The translations under genes and the position numbers were made by a program. 28,217 nt of DNA from a virus: positions 1 to 28,217 of IMG/VR virus record IMGVR_UViG_3300010885_022313, one strand, 5' to 3'. Positions 19,301 to 24,889 of the stretch are shown one piece after another; position 1 is the stretch's first letter; the number at the start of each line of letters is the position of its first letter. A model generated the notes under the pieces. It ran no database searches, was not told the origin of the DNA, and worked only from the letters and a program-made list of their open reading frames with translations.

Positions 19301-20341
19301 GGTAAACCAACTTCAGAGTCCTTAGAGATGTTGAACCAAATGTCAAATATGGATAGGAATAAAAGATCAACGACTCAAAGTGTTTCATTATATAACTTAT
19401 ATAAAAATAGAAGTTATGAATGTTCTATTGATATGATGGGTTGTGCGTTAATACAACCTATGATGTATTTTAATATTAGAAATATCCCAATGTTTACTGG
19501 ACCATATATGATTAGAAAGGTAACTCATAATATAACGGAGAACGGATTTGAAACTTCATTTGAGGGGTCACGTCAACCATTCTATAGTTTACCAAAAATT
19601 GACAATTTCTTACAAACATTAAATATTAAAATACTATCAACAATTGAGGCAAAGATTCAGGAGAAAGAAAAGAAAAATTTAAATAGTACTACAAACATAT
19701 TAAACCAACAACAAAATGTATTAGCAAATATTAAGTCTGACGAACAATTAACTAAAAACCAAGATTGTGGATTATCGGCTAATTCAAGATACTATGGTTA
19801 CACCGTTATTGATGTTCCAGCTCAAACATCTAAAACAAGTAGAGAGTTATACAACAGTATTATAAGTTATTTAACAACAAGTGGTTATAAAGATGCGGAG
19901 TTGGTAGCGTTCGCATCTATAATGTTTACGTTTATTTATGTTGATTCAGGAAATTCAACAGGGATATCGGCGTATGAGAACAATTATAGTACAATTGATT
20001 TAGTACAACTTTATGGGGATTCATTTACAACCTTTATTGATAAAAAATATTATTGTGTATCAAGAGGAACTAACACAAATTTACCTATCGCTAAATTTAA
20101 ATCATTTGATACCTTTATTCAATTTGTATATACAAGAACGGTTGGTATATTAAATACGTTTACAACAAGTATTGATGGGACAGATCAAAATGCGATAGAG
20201 GTATTATCAAAACTTTATGTTGTTGAATACCCAATACAACAAAATCAAGATGTTTGGAACAAAATGTCTGAACAAGATCAAACATTGGTTAAACAGGAAT
20301 TTAAAAACGCATTAAGTTTGTATAAATCATTAGCACAATAA
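13331..20341 (+). CDS. Giant baseplate hub-like protein with repeat insert and possible C-terminal lytic-like domain
   Basis: At 2336 residues this is the largest gene in the window. Residues ~145-250 (SIGLDFLPVIDIDLEDVKGR, YPQFTLTIKGYYG) look like a tube-like beta domain. Residues 2029-2098 (YECSIDMMGCALIQPMMYFN, GPYMIRKVTHNI, FETSFEGSRQ) match the closing part of gp27/gpD-type hub domains, which have an 'IQP...YMIxxVxHxI...F.T.F.G.R' pattern. Between them, ~1165-1347, lie three copies of a 60-residue Gly/Thr/Ser repeat. The last ~190 residues (from CGLSANSRYYGY) recall phage cell-wall hydrolase tails (ENNYS, YYCVSRG, FKSFDTFIQFVY). However, the position where a catalytic Glu would be expected carries D2205 or nothing convincing, so activity is doubtful. 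The ATG overlaps the previous stop (ATGGCAGATAA). It probably combines several functions that T4 spreads over separate hub genes. Confidence 0.6.
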   Translation: MADNGENILVEFDYDNITLIDPNKLVDEQGNVKDRLVKQEDLVYYANLECNVLPRTKLAVGTAMNDSQRTISVGKINFLNPGFRTFLDSNWADELTGKDTLQGKGVNQPNQTAVKNPNKSDDYYITQNLLSNGTPGAVDNGLLGMKSIRVSIGLDFLPVIDIDLEDVKGRALFEGGNNSPYAAFFQLPYPQFTLTIKGYYGKAVKLPIMLQSFTSTFDPSTHNFQVKLKFYGYKYTLLSYVNFGALMAVPHMYNNTVLEGVRTAEQGNSTGSVTAQAPKVVSRGYQKMKEIYSDYKSKGLIDDNFPEITLNQLKYRLQNFIDNILNQFAKENLGVLTEMTNYTNEILAYQQKVFNYTSSWYNTYMDTKNPIVLKSSGENVYNFKKELNLEKRLAAVAELEGLISKYNLSLSENKIFGIKGTYAVGGTVIPSEIPNNITIGTLSRKIASLSDVNFEKTYLAQQNAPQGTIDPIKFKNFNDNLISEIQLAITTKLYYFDGTNSFMDVTTGMAKQASTIRSNCEQLITESLASKFNDTKNGLGFTPSIRNILAIFYCQGEAFLRLMDEVHKKAWDQRENKYRRAAIFGNVTTAPSVDVKTSTQNNEPIYPWPQVIQETVGSDKQEKFELIYPGAQNVASTYRAYNSEIWPEVEFVEQFIKGYTERLNPNDVGGAEFNVVDLQPSRLSLNAIDFPVTNEVFQNKEESKYYYEIYERIIINSFYSRMNRISGYDLSVYEAEGDDEATNVLKSLGTDNPFLSKKLKEYLIDGTNFVPFLRHISNEGQGDSWQSYIRGEFVTPYLKSEVQNPNVLYNSDIIQSLKSQPNVSLSNTKNLSNLEQYFANSSSSNKYDFTDTYPLTNLKWDRDNLAYGKYLDNAELAFDTKMVLVYNNTHKTLTNFLDTDTNNDKRPFTHFNFENTIVTPTTDTLKDFYNTRKYEDQVVTEGNLEYTNYDKSWFTPTQTTSMLNTPYFINAIQQGVFNFRYKQADQSPYRTAAYLFLNSLPLGTLREKYKTLANDSVSDLDYILATLKKFGAVHKLPYAWILKYGSIWNRYKVYKKTGKDILDPVWTNFNYLENWDPVNSAATKSFNLLIDGTQRDIVLENTTTGNQPFTDINTGFYPQLTDDFNVFLQGLKLFSGQTQVTGKCEVTPISGDCVTFDVTGTCSLNGNVLTITSISNNLIKPSLPIQIPSLSVTTSVLSQTSGVVGGTGTYVMPVTITATNVNFVIKSYANITNLTSTGITSGTIIGGPSTNGSLTLGVQISGTTNGNGLYYITPTSAVTSSFTVLNPPLKVTAIDSNVLSANTILNGASLNGNVTILSQLSGINGGTGMYSISTGQTATTSNFVVANAYLQGIGSTQIQPLITSGKLKLINTTNSTIFETPGFDPNNGQRSMRVTPWSVIVRTTDGTGYYTLPSFGSNINQTKVEAFKNGTMKEELVNNDSMFNGSVRLFWNAPQYGWFDNSKVVKNDPGTYMKEIFNTEKLQQNFLISGDQTKYTDIQELFTTFDIETLDKFESEFLNFSRSIYDYVDTLPANKGSQNLQLINQEANPNASTDLISDKANKNFQYLMRELFKVKTPTGTSPETVLESVISSQNETFQQILSNFVNYNVVFKYGNPSMFDRRLFLTFSNKFLEDPIIYGPYENGTLPTQGGSLTLAQSIQQSPETWKALEFYVGYSTIPKLAYSNNGSYITDFFVDLNVQFNEKNVIDFAPLIKIYATQKLNNNNLNLTSFYGLMNAYFDQSDAYIFNVVNVMMPQVRKQLPTVFIEQDNASARADLEAGFTEQTRTELWETFKALNDTWIAGYDISNKTLFEDVMLVDRASRNVGDKILVDIFEIQNLIEGGTYKNTLLDIITTILVQNNFQHFMLPSYVNFYNVQDAVKNPVPKPDGSLEFANTLFGTFLNVDYRNSSPKFLCFYANKPSEHLDMKDNIDYRYRDDAFDLRRASDNPLIENQMDKQDWANSNKVVGFNVDMTSQNQQIFKQFSVSQTPGKPTSESLEMLNQMSNMDRNKRSTTQSVSLYNLYKNRSYECSIDMMGCALIQPMMYFNIRNIPMFTGPYMIRKVTHNITENGFETSFEGSRQPFYSLPKIDNFLQTLNIKILSTIEAKIQEKEKKNLNSTTNILNQQQNVLANIKSDEQLTKNQDCGLSANSRYYGYTVIDVPAQTSKTSRELYNSIISYLTTSGYKDAELVAFASIMFTFIYVDSGNSTGISAYENNYSTIDLVQLYGDSFTTFIDKKYYCVSRGTNTNLPIAKFKSFDTFIQFVYTRTVGILNTFTTSIDGTDQNAIEVLSKLYVVEYPIQQNQDVWNKMSEQDQTLVKQEFKNALSLYKSLAQ
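16823..17371 (+). repeat. Three 60-residue tandem repeats inside the hub-like gene
   Basis: The motifs SGVVGGTGTY, SGTTNGNGLY and SGINGGTGMY begin at residues 1201, 1261 and 1321, exactly 60 residues (180 bases) apart. Each is followed by a Thr/Ser-rich strand ending N/S-F-x-V. This TGTGxY beta repeat is a recurrent module in phage structural proteins and is usually surface-exposed. The DNA copies have diverged, so the repeats are old or under selection to differ. Confidence 0.8.
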
Positions 20342-20363
20342 ACTTTCAACATAACGAGATATT

Positions 20364-20371
20364 TATAAATA
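20364..20371 (+). promoter_or_regulatory. TATAAATA octamer before the 74-residue gene
   Basis: The string TATTTATAAATA (20360-20371) contains both TATTTATA and an exact plus-strand TATAAATA. It lies only 8 bases before the ATG at 20380, so a T4-late-type promoter here would give an almost leaderless transcript. Confidence 0.3.
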
Positions 20372-20379
20372 AAAATAAT

Positions 20380-20604
20380 ATGAACACTAAATTAATATTG
20401 GACAACTACTTGGGTAAAAACACAAGAGTTTCAGAAAAAGATATGGGTGACGGAACAAAACAAGTTTGTGACCTTGATACTGGTGATTGTTACACAGTAA
20501 GAATGAAAGACGGTCTTATTGAAAGAGTTGACAACACTATGAAAACATTTAAGAAAATACAAGTAGAGACCAGTCATGGTATAAAAACATTATTAAACGG
20601 ATAA
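20380..20604 (+). CDS. Small protein of unknown function (74 aa)
   Basis: Not recognised. It opens MNTKLILDNYLGKN and contains KQVCDLDTGDCYTVRMKDG, a small two-strand segment with two cysteines eight residues apart in a CDLDTGDC turn, then a basic, helical end. It is probably a small soluble protein; no signal peptide or membrane segment is seen. Its reality is supported by an A/T-rich leader like those of its neighbours and by the tight link to the next gene, whose ATG follows the stop after one base. Its position at the end of the tail block suggests a structural or assembly role, but that is only context. Confidence 0.65.
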   Translation: MNTKLILDNYLGKNTRVSEKDMGDGTKQVCDLDTGDCYTVRMKDGLIERVDNTMKTFKKIQVETSHGIKTLLNG

Positions 20605-20605
20605 G

Positions 20606-21283
20606 ATGGGAATTGATGAAAAAATATTAAGAGAGATATCAAGATATAACTCTATTAACAAATACATTATGGAACAAGATGTTCCACCACTTCCAGGTGA
20701 AGACCCTGCGGCATTACCACCGGCTGATCCGGGAGCAGATCCTGCGGCAGCGGGAGCACCACCTGCAGATCCTGCGGCACCAGCTCCACCGGCACCACCG
20801 GCAGAACCAACACCTGTAGATGTTGCTAATGATCCTGATGTTGAAGAAATAGGAGCTGAAGGTGAAGGAGAAACTGAGGAAGTTGATATCACTGATTTAA
20901 TTGACAACCAAAAAACAATGGCTGACAAACAAGAAGAATACTTTAATAATCTTTTTGACCAAATTAAAACTATGGAAACTAAACTTGGTGAGATGGATCA
21001 ACTTGTTAGTAAAATTGATAGTTTGGATTCTAAGGTTGAGAAATACAGACCAAGAACGGCTCAAGAAAAACTTGAATTAAGAAGCTTAGATTCAGGACCA
21101 TTCAAACAAAACTTAGCTGACTTTTTTGAAGACAAACAAAAAGAAATGGAAGAAACGGGTAAAAACGAATATGTTTTAACTCAAGATGAAGTTGAAAATT
21201 TTAGCCCTAATGATATTGAAAAATCATTTAGTGCACCAATGGAAGATGAGGATGATATCCTATTGAACAGATACAATTCATAA
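20606..21283 (+). CDS. Acidic protein with Pro/Ala-rich linker and coiled coil, unknown function
   Basis: A 225-residue protein in three parts. Residues 1-24 (ILREISRYNSINKYIMEQ) form a short helix. Residues ~25-70 are a Pro/Ala/Asp-rich linker with repeated ADP-A and PAPP-type units. The rest is highly acidic and contains a predicted coiled coil (~110-150, e.g. FDQIKTMETKLGEMDQLVSKIDSL) and an acidic end (MEDEDDILLNRYNS). The linker DNA is far richer in G+C than its surroundings. It has no cysteine. This build (short helix, disordered linker, acidic coiled coil) is seen in scaffold, prohead-core and assembly proteins, but there is no family match I can name. It is coupled to the 74-residue gene upstream and followed by a strong terminator. 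Confidence 0.65.
   Translation: MGIDEKILREISRYNSINKYIMEQDVPPLPGEDPAALPPADPGADPAAAGAPPADPAAPAPPAPPAEPTPVDVANDPDVEEIGAEGEGETEEVDITDLIDNQKTMADKQEEYFNNLFDQIKTMETKLGEMDQLVSKIDSLDSKVEKYRPRTAQEKLELRSLDSGPFKQNLADFFEDKQKEMEETGKNEYVLTQDEVENFSPNDIEKSFSAPMEDEDDILLNRYNS
20735..20779 (+). repeat. Direct repeat in the Pro/Ala linker
   Basis: The 15-mer GCAGATCCTGCGGCA occurs exactly at 20735-20749 and 20765-20779, a 30-base (10-codon) period. It lies in the G+C-rich linker of the acidic protein, and similar partial units flank it. Confidence 0.8.
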
Positions 21284-21287
21284 CAAG

Positions 21288-21320
21288 TAAGGCTGAGTAA
21301 AATTGGCCTTATTTTTTTTT
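21288..21320 (+). terminator. Intrinsic terminator closing the tail-gene block
   Basis: TAAGGC (21288-21293) pairs with GCCTTA (21306-21311) around a 12-base loop and is followed directly by nine T. It starts five bases after the stop of the acidic protein and separates the tail block from gp32. Confidence 0.85.
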
Positions 21321-21340
21321 AATATTACGGCGACACACAT

Positions 21341-21369
21341 TTGACTATACCCTTTTTTACCCCTATAAT
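21341..21369 (+). promoter_or_regulatory. Sigma70-type promoter for the gp32-like gene
   Basis: TTGACT (21341-21346; 5/6 of the -35 consensus) and TATAAT (21364-21369; a perfect -10) are separated by exactly 17 bases. Transcription would start near 21376, about 23 bases before the gp32 ATG. A Bacteroidota-type reading (TTTG then TAnnTTTG) fits less well: TAATTTAC at 21366 is a poor match and about 22 bases away. It lies just after a terminator and is the only such promoter I see in the window, suggesting early transcription by host polymerase. Confidence 0.7.
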
Positions 21370-21398
21370 TTACATATAAACTTTTAATTTTTATTAAC

Positions 21399-22268
21399 AT
21401 GGCGACAAATGTCTTAGATGCAGTTTTGGCACAGTACGAAAGCTCAAAACAAGGTGGTTCTTCTAACACCTCAAAATTTACACAAGAAGAAAGAATGAAA
21501 AAATATTTCGCAGCTCTTTTGAAAGATAATGAGAAGCAAGGACAAAGAACAATCCGTATTTTACCTACAACGGACGGAAGTTCTCCATTCAAAGAAGTGT
21601 GGTTCCACGAAATCCAAGTGGACGGCAAATTCCAAAAATTTTATGATCCGGGAAAAAATGACAACGAACGTTCACCTTTAAATGAGGTTTACGAAGAATT
21701 GATGTCAACAGGTCGTGATTCAGACAAACAATTGGCAACACAATACAAAGCTCGTAAGTTTTATATTGTTAAGGTAATTGATCGTGATAACGAACAAGAC
21801 GGTGTTAAGTTTTGGAGATTCAAACACAACTACAAACAAGAAGGGATCCTTGATAAAATTATTCCAATTTGGAAAGCGAAAGGTGACGTTACAGATGCTG
21901 ATAACGGTCGTGACTTAATCCTTGAGTTAACTAAAGCAAAAACCCCAAAAGGGGCAATGTATACGGTTATTCAAACAGTTATGTATGATGATCCAGCACC
22001 GACTCACAAGGACAAAGAAACTATGGATGCTTGGGTTAATGATGAATTGACTTGGGAGGACGTATACTCTAAAAAACCTGTTGAGTACTTGGAGGCAATT
22101 GCAAGAGGAGAAACTCCACGTTGGGATTCTGAAAAAGGTGGGTACTCATACTCAAATGATACAACATCCGAAGTATCGTTAGGTGGGTCAAAACCTGTGT
22201 CAAAATCAATCAATGAAGTGGCAGATCCACAAGCAAATAATGAGGTTGATGAGGACTTACCATTCTAA
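21399..22268 (+). CDS. Single-stranded DNA-binding protein, gp32-like
   Basis: Coats ssDNA during replication and recombination. The 289 residues are near T4 gp32 (301). After a short N-terminal arm, the pattern RTIRILPTTDGSSPFKEVWFHEIQV (~51-75), then a loop and ARKFYIVKVIDRD and VKFWRFKHNY (~118-145), fits the gp32 OB-fold core, with the aromatic residues that stack on bases. T4 gp32 binds zinc through one His and three Cys; this protein has no cysteine at all, so that site is absent. The C-terminus is acidic and ends NEVDEDLPF, like the tip of bacterial SSB (D-D-D-I-P-F). It stands alone between two terminators behind its own promoter, and is followed by the recombinase gene, its usual functional partner. 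Confidence 0.85.
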   Translation: MATNVLDAVLAQYESSKQGGSSNTSKFTQEERMKKYFAALLKDNEKQGQRTIRILPTTDGSSPFKEVWFHEIQVDGKFQKFYDPGKNDNERSPLNEVYEELMSTGRDSDKQLATQYKARKFYIVKVIDRDNEQDGVKFWRFKHNYKQEGILDKIIPIWKAKGDVTDADNGRDLILELTKAKTPKGAMYTVIQTVMYDDPAPTHKDKETMDAWVNDELTWEDVYSKKPVEYLEAIARGETPRWDSEKGGYSYSNDTTSEVSLGGSKPVSKSINEVADPQANNEVDEDLPF

Positions 22269-22291
22269 TTAAAGTATCATAAAATTTTAAG

Positions 22292-22320
22292 CGGGAACCC
22301 TTTAGAGTTCCCGTTTTTTT
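22292..22320 (+). terminator. Intrinsic terminator after gp32
   Basis: CGGGAAC (22292-22298) pairs with GTTCCCG (22307-22313) around an 8-base loop and is followed by a run of T. It starts 24 bases after the gp32 stop codon and makes gp32 a single-gene transcript. Confidence 0.9.
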
Positions 22321-22351
22321 ATCTATATTTTTTATAACAATTAAAAACATT

Positions 22352-23365
22352 ATGGCATTAAAAAAGAACGACTTCAGTTCGGTAAAGAAAAAGTTTTCCA
22401 CCTCCGCAAAATATAAACCACAAAGATTTTTTGATCTTGGATCAGAATTTTTAGATGCTGTTGGACTACCAGGTCCGGCAATAGGACACCTTAATATGTT
22501 ATTGGGTCACTCCGATACAGGTAAAACAACTGCGTTGGTTAAAACTGCGGTAGATGCTCAGAAGAAAGGTATTCTTCCTGTATTTATTATAACAGAACAA
22601 AAATGGTCTTTTGAACATGCAAAACTTATGGGGTTTGATTGTGATGAAGTTGTTGATACCGAAACGGGTGAATTGGATTGGGATGGATTTTACATCTTTA
22701 ATAATAACTTTGACTACATTGAACAAATCACAGATTACATTAATGAATTATTGGATGCACAAGAGAAAGGTGAATTAGATTATTCGTTATGTTTCCTATG
22801 GGATTCAGTTGGGTCAGTTCCTTGTAAGATGACTTATGAAGGTAAAGGTGGTAAACAACATAATGCGTCAACACTGGCGGACAAAATTGGTATGGGTATA
22901 AACCAACGTATTTCAGGGTCTCGTAAATCAGACTCTAAATTTGAAAATACCTTAATTATTGTTAATCAGCCGTGGGTGGAATTACCTGACAATCCGTTCG
23001 GTCAACCCAAAATAAAGGCAAAAGGTGGTGAAGCAATTTGGTTAAACTCTTCATTGGTGTTCTTATTTGGTAATCAAAAAGGTGCGGGAACAACAAAAAT
23101 TACGGCAACAAAAGATAAACGAACTGTAAAGTTTGCGTCAAGAACAAAAGTGTCGGTTATGAAAAATCATATTAATGGACTTGGATTTGAAGACGGTAAA
23201 ATTATTGTGACTCCACACGGATTCTTACCGGGTAAGGATACTGCGGAGGAAAAGACATCAATAGAAAAGTATAAGAAAGAATATGCTGACTATTGGAAAG
23301 AAATAATCGGAGTTGATGGTGACTTTGATTTGAAAGTGGAAAAAGAAAAGAAAGAAGAAGAGTAA
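22352..23365 (+). CDS. RecA-like recombinase, UvsX-like
   Basis: Pairs and exchanges DNA strands in recombination-dependent replication, loaded on gp32-coated ssDNA. At 337 residues it is shorter than T4 UvsX (~390). Walker A is GHSDTGKTT (52-60), TEQKWSF follows the next strand (81-87), and Walker B is LCFLWDS (D151). LIIVNQPWVELPD (~201-213) covers the motif where the conserved Asn/Gln senses ATP, and GGEAIWLNSSLVF (~225-237) matches the RecA/UvsX strand before the interface. The C-terminus is lysine/glutamate-rich. The first ~20 residues are basic and may make the subunit contact. It starts 83 bases after the gp32 stop and heads the replication run. ATP use is expected from the intact motifs. 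Confidence 0.9.
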   Translation: MALKKNDFSSVKKKFSTSAKYKPQRFFDLGSEFLDAVGLPGPAIGHLNMLLGHSDTGKTTALVKTAVDAQKKGILPVFIITEQKWSFEHAKLMGFDCDEVVDTETGELDWDGFYIFNNNFDYIEQITDYINELLDAQEKGELDYSLCFLWDSVGSVPCKMTYEGKGGKQHNASTLADKIGMGINQRISGSRKSDSKFENTLIIVNQPWVELPDNPFGQPKIKAKGGEAIWLNSSLVFLFGNQKGAGTTKITATKDKRTVKFASRTKVSVMKNHINGLGFEDGKIIVTPHGFLPGKDTAEEKTSIEKYKKEYADYWKEIIGVDGDFDLKVEKEKKEEE

Positions 23366-23385
23366 GAATCCTTAAAAAAAGTTAA

Positions 23386-24393
23386 GTGTCAAAAACGTTA
23401 TTGGTTGATGGAAACAATCTACTAAAGATTGGTTTTCACGGTGTGAGAGATTTTTATCATAACGGTAAACACGTTGGAGGTATCTGGCATTTTTTAAATA
23501 CTCTACGTAAATTCTTAGAAGAAACCAACTTTAATAAAGTTGTTGTATTTTGGGATAGTAAAACAAGTTCTTCTGTTAGAAGACTTATCTACCCAAAGTA
23601 TAAATTAAATCGTAGACCTTCAGAAACAGAATCAAAAGAGGAGTCTTTTTTAGAACAGAAACAAAGGGTTAAACAATACCTTGAGGAGATGTTTGTAAGA
23701 CAACTGGAGACAGATCATGCGGAAGCTGATGACTTAATTGCGTACTACTGCAAAATATCGTCAGATGAGGATAAAATCATTTTCTCAAGTGATAGAGATT
23801 TGGCTCAACTTATTTCTGATAAGGTCACAATTTATTCACCATCCACAAAACAATATTATAAGATGGGATCAACTATCAAAATATCCGATATTGAGTTCCC
23901 ACATTATAATGTTAAGACCGTAAAGATTCTCACTGGTGATAGTTCTGACAACATTGACGGGATATTTTATCTAGGTGAGAAAACTTTAGTAAAATTATTT
24001 CCTGAGTTGCTTGAAGAATTAGTAGAAATACCCTATATTTTGGGTAGAAGTACTAAAATTTTAAGTGAAGAAAAAGGAAACACTGTTCTTCAGAACTTAC
24101 TTAGTGGAAAAACAAAAGAAGGTATTTTTGGTGATGAATTCTTTGTAATCAATACCAAACTTGTTGACTTAGATAATCCACTATTAAATGAAGAAGAAAA
24201 GGAAATGGTAAAGGACTATTACTCCGAGTCGTTGGATCCAGACGGAAGAGGACATAGAAACCTAATCAAAATGATGATGGAAGATGGGTTCTTCAAATAC
24301 CTACCTAAGGGTGACGACGCTTGGATTAGTTTTTTGAAACCTTTTCTGAAGTTAACAAGAAAGGAAAAAACAAAATTTAGAAACAAAAAGTAA
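23386..24393 (+). CDS. 5'-3' exonuclease / flap endonuclease, T4 RNase H-like
   Basis: Removes RNA primers and 5' flaps during lagging-strand synthesis. The metal-binding acidic residues of the family are all present: D8 (LLVDGNN), D57 (VVVFWDSK), E113/D115/D116 (AEADDLI), D136/D138 (FSSDRDLA) and D185/D188 (TGDSSDNIDGI). The last motif opens the helix-hairpin-helix-like region. Length 335 compares with 305 for T4 RNase H. The start is GTG (23386): it gives the correct N-terminus SKTLLVDGNNLLK just upstream of motif I, and the next in-frame Met would be too late. The gene follows uvsX by 20 bases with no terminator, so the two are probably co-transcribed. The C-terminus is very basic (TRKEKTKFRNKK), suited to DNA or gp32 contact. 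Confidence 0.9.
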   Translation: MSKTLLVDGNNLLKIGFHGVRDFYHNGKHVGGIWHFLNTLRKFLEETNFNKVVVFWDSKTSSSVRRLIYPKYKLNRRPSETESKEESFLEQKQRVKQYLEEMFVRQLETDHAEADDLIAYYCKISSDEDKIIFSSDRDLAQLISDKVTIYSPSTKQYYKMGSTIKISDIEFPHYNVKTVKILTGDSSDNIDGIFYLGEKTLVKLFPELLEELVEIPYILGRSTKILSEEKGNTVLQNLLSGKTKEGIFGDEFFVINTKLVDLDNPLLNEEEKEMVKDYYSESLDPDGRGHRNLIKMMMEDGFFKYLPKGDDAWISFLKPFLKLTRKEKTKFRNKK

Positions 24394-24404
24394 AAACAAA
24401 ACGA

Positions 24405-24854
24405 ATGAAAGAACAAGAAATAACAAAGATTGAATTTTTGTTAATGTGTAATGAGAATATAGTTGTTCAACGTTTTTTTAACGTAAGAGGTTTCAACCGA
24501 AACGCTCACAAATCTGAAGAGTTTTATGATTATATTGATGATCTTTGTAGAGAACTTCAATACGACTTAAAGATGAGAACCGTTAGTTATATGTTGGACA
24601 ACCAATATGAAATTGCTGAAAATCCAGAGGTGCTAAACACGTCAATTACGGACGGTGCCGAGATTTTTAATTTAATTATTAAGTTAGGAGACCTGACAAT
24701 TTGTCAGAGAGTCTTTGATGCTAAAGTATACCCTCCGAAGGTGAGATATACCGTTGACCTACGCCCCAAGTTGAAAAACATACTTTCAACCCTTACTGAC
24801 ATTTTTTCAGGTAGAAACTTTAATTTTTCATATCCTGAATTTATCAAAAACTAA
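24405..24854 (+). CDS. Unknown 149-residue protein in the replication cluster
   Basis: I do not recognise this protein. It has a mixed alpha/beta look: TKIEFLLMCNENIVVQRFFNV (strands near the start), a helical EEFYDYIDDLCRELQYDL, then DGAEIFNLIIKLGDLTICQR and VYPPKVRYTVDLRPKLKNIL. It has three cysteines, no signal peptide and no nuclease or ATPase motif I can point to. It is 11 bases downstream of the flap nuclease and 35 bases before the helicase, all on one strand, so it is very likely part of the replication machinery or its regulation. A helicase-loader (gp59-like) role is a guess from position alone; size and motifs do not prove it. Confidence 0.6.
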   Translation: MKEQEITKIEFLLMCNENIVVQRFFNVRGFNRNAHKSEEFYDYIDDLCRELQYDLKMRTVSYMLDNQYEIAENPEVLNTSITDGAEIFNLIIKLGDLTICQRVFDAKVYPPKVRYTVDLRPKLKNILSTLTDIFSGRNFNFSYPEFIKN

Positions 24855-24889
24855 GAGTATTTATCTTTACAAAAGAAGAAAAACAAAGT

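Noticed and set aside
7935-20341. Inteins or intron-encoded endonucleases as the cause of the giant baseplate proteins
   Set aside because: No intein splice-junction motifs and no LAGLIDADG, GIY-YIG or HNH signature were seen; the added segments look like structural modules.
20593-20928. Minus-strand Gly/Ser/Ala-rich open frame
   Set aside because: It is the complement of the Pro/Ala linker; its low-complexity composition follows from the G+C-rich repeat and it covers two well-supported plus-strand genes.
21278-21628. Minus-strand 116-residue frame across the gp32 promoter
   Set aside because: It would cover a terminator, a sigma70 promoter and the gp32 start, all of which are better supported.
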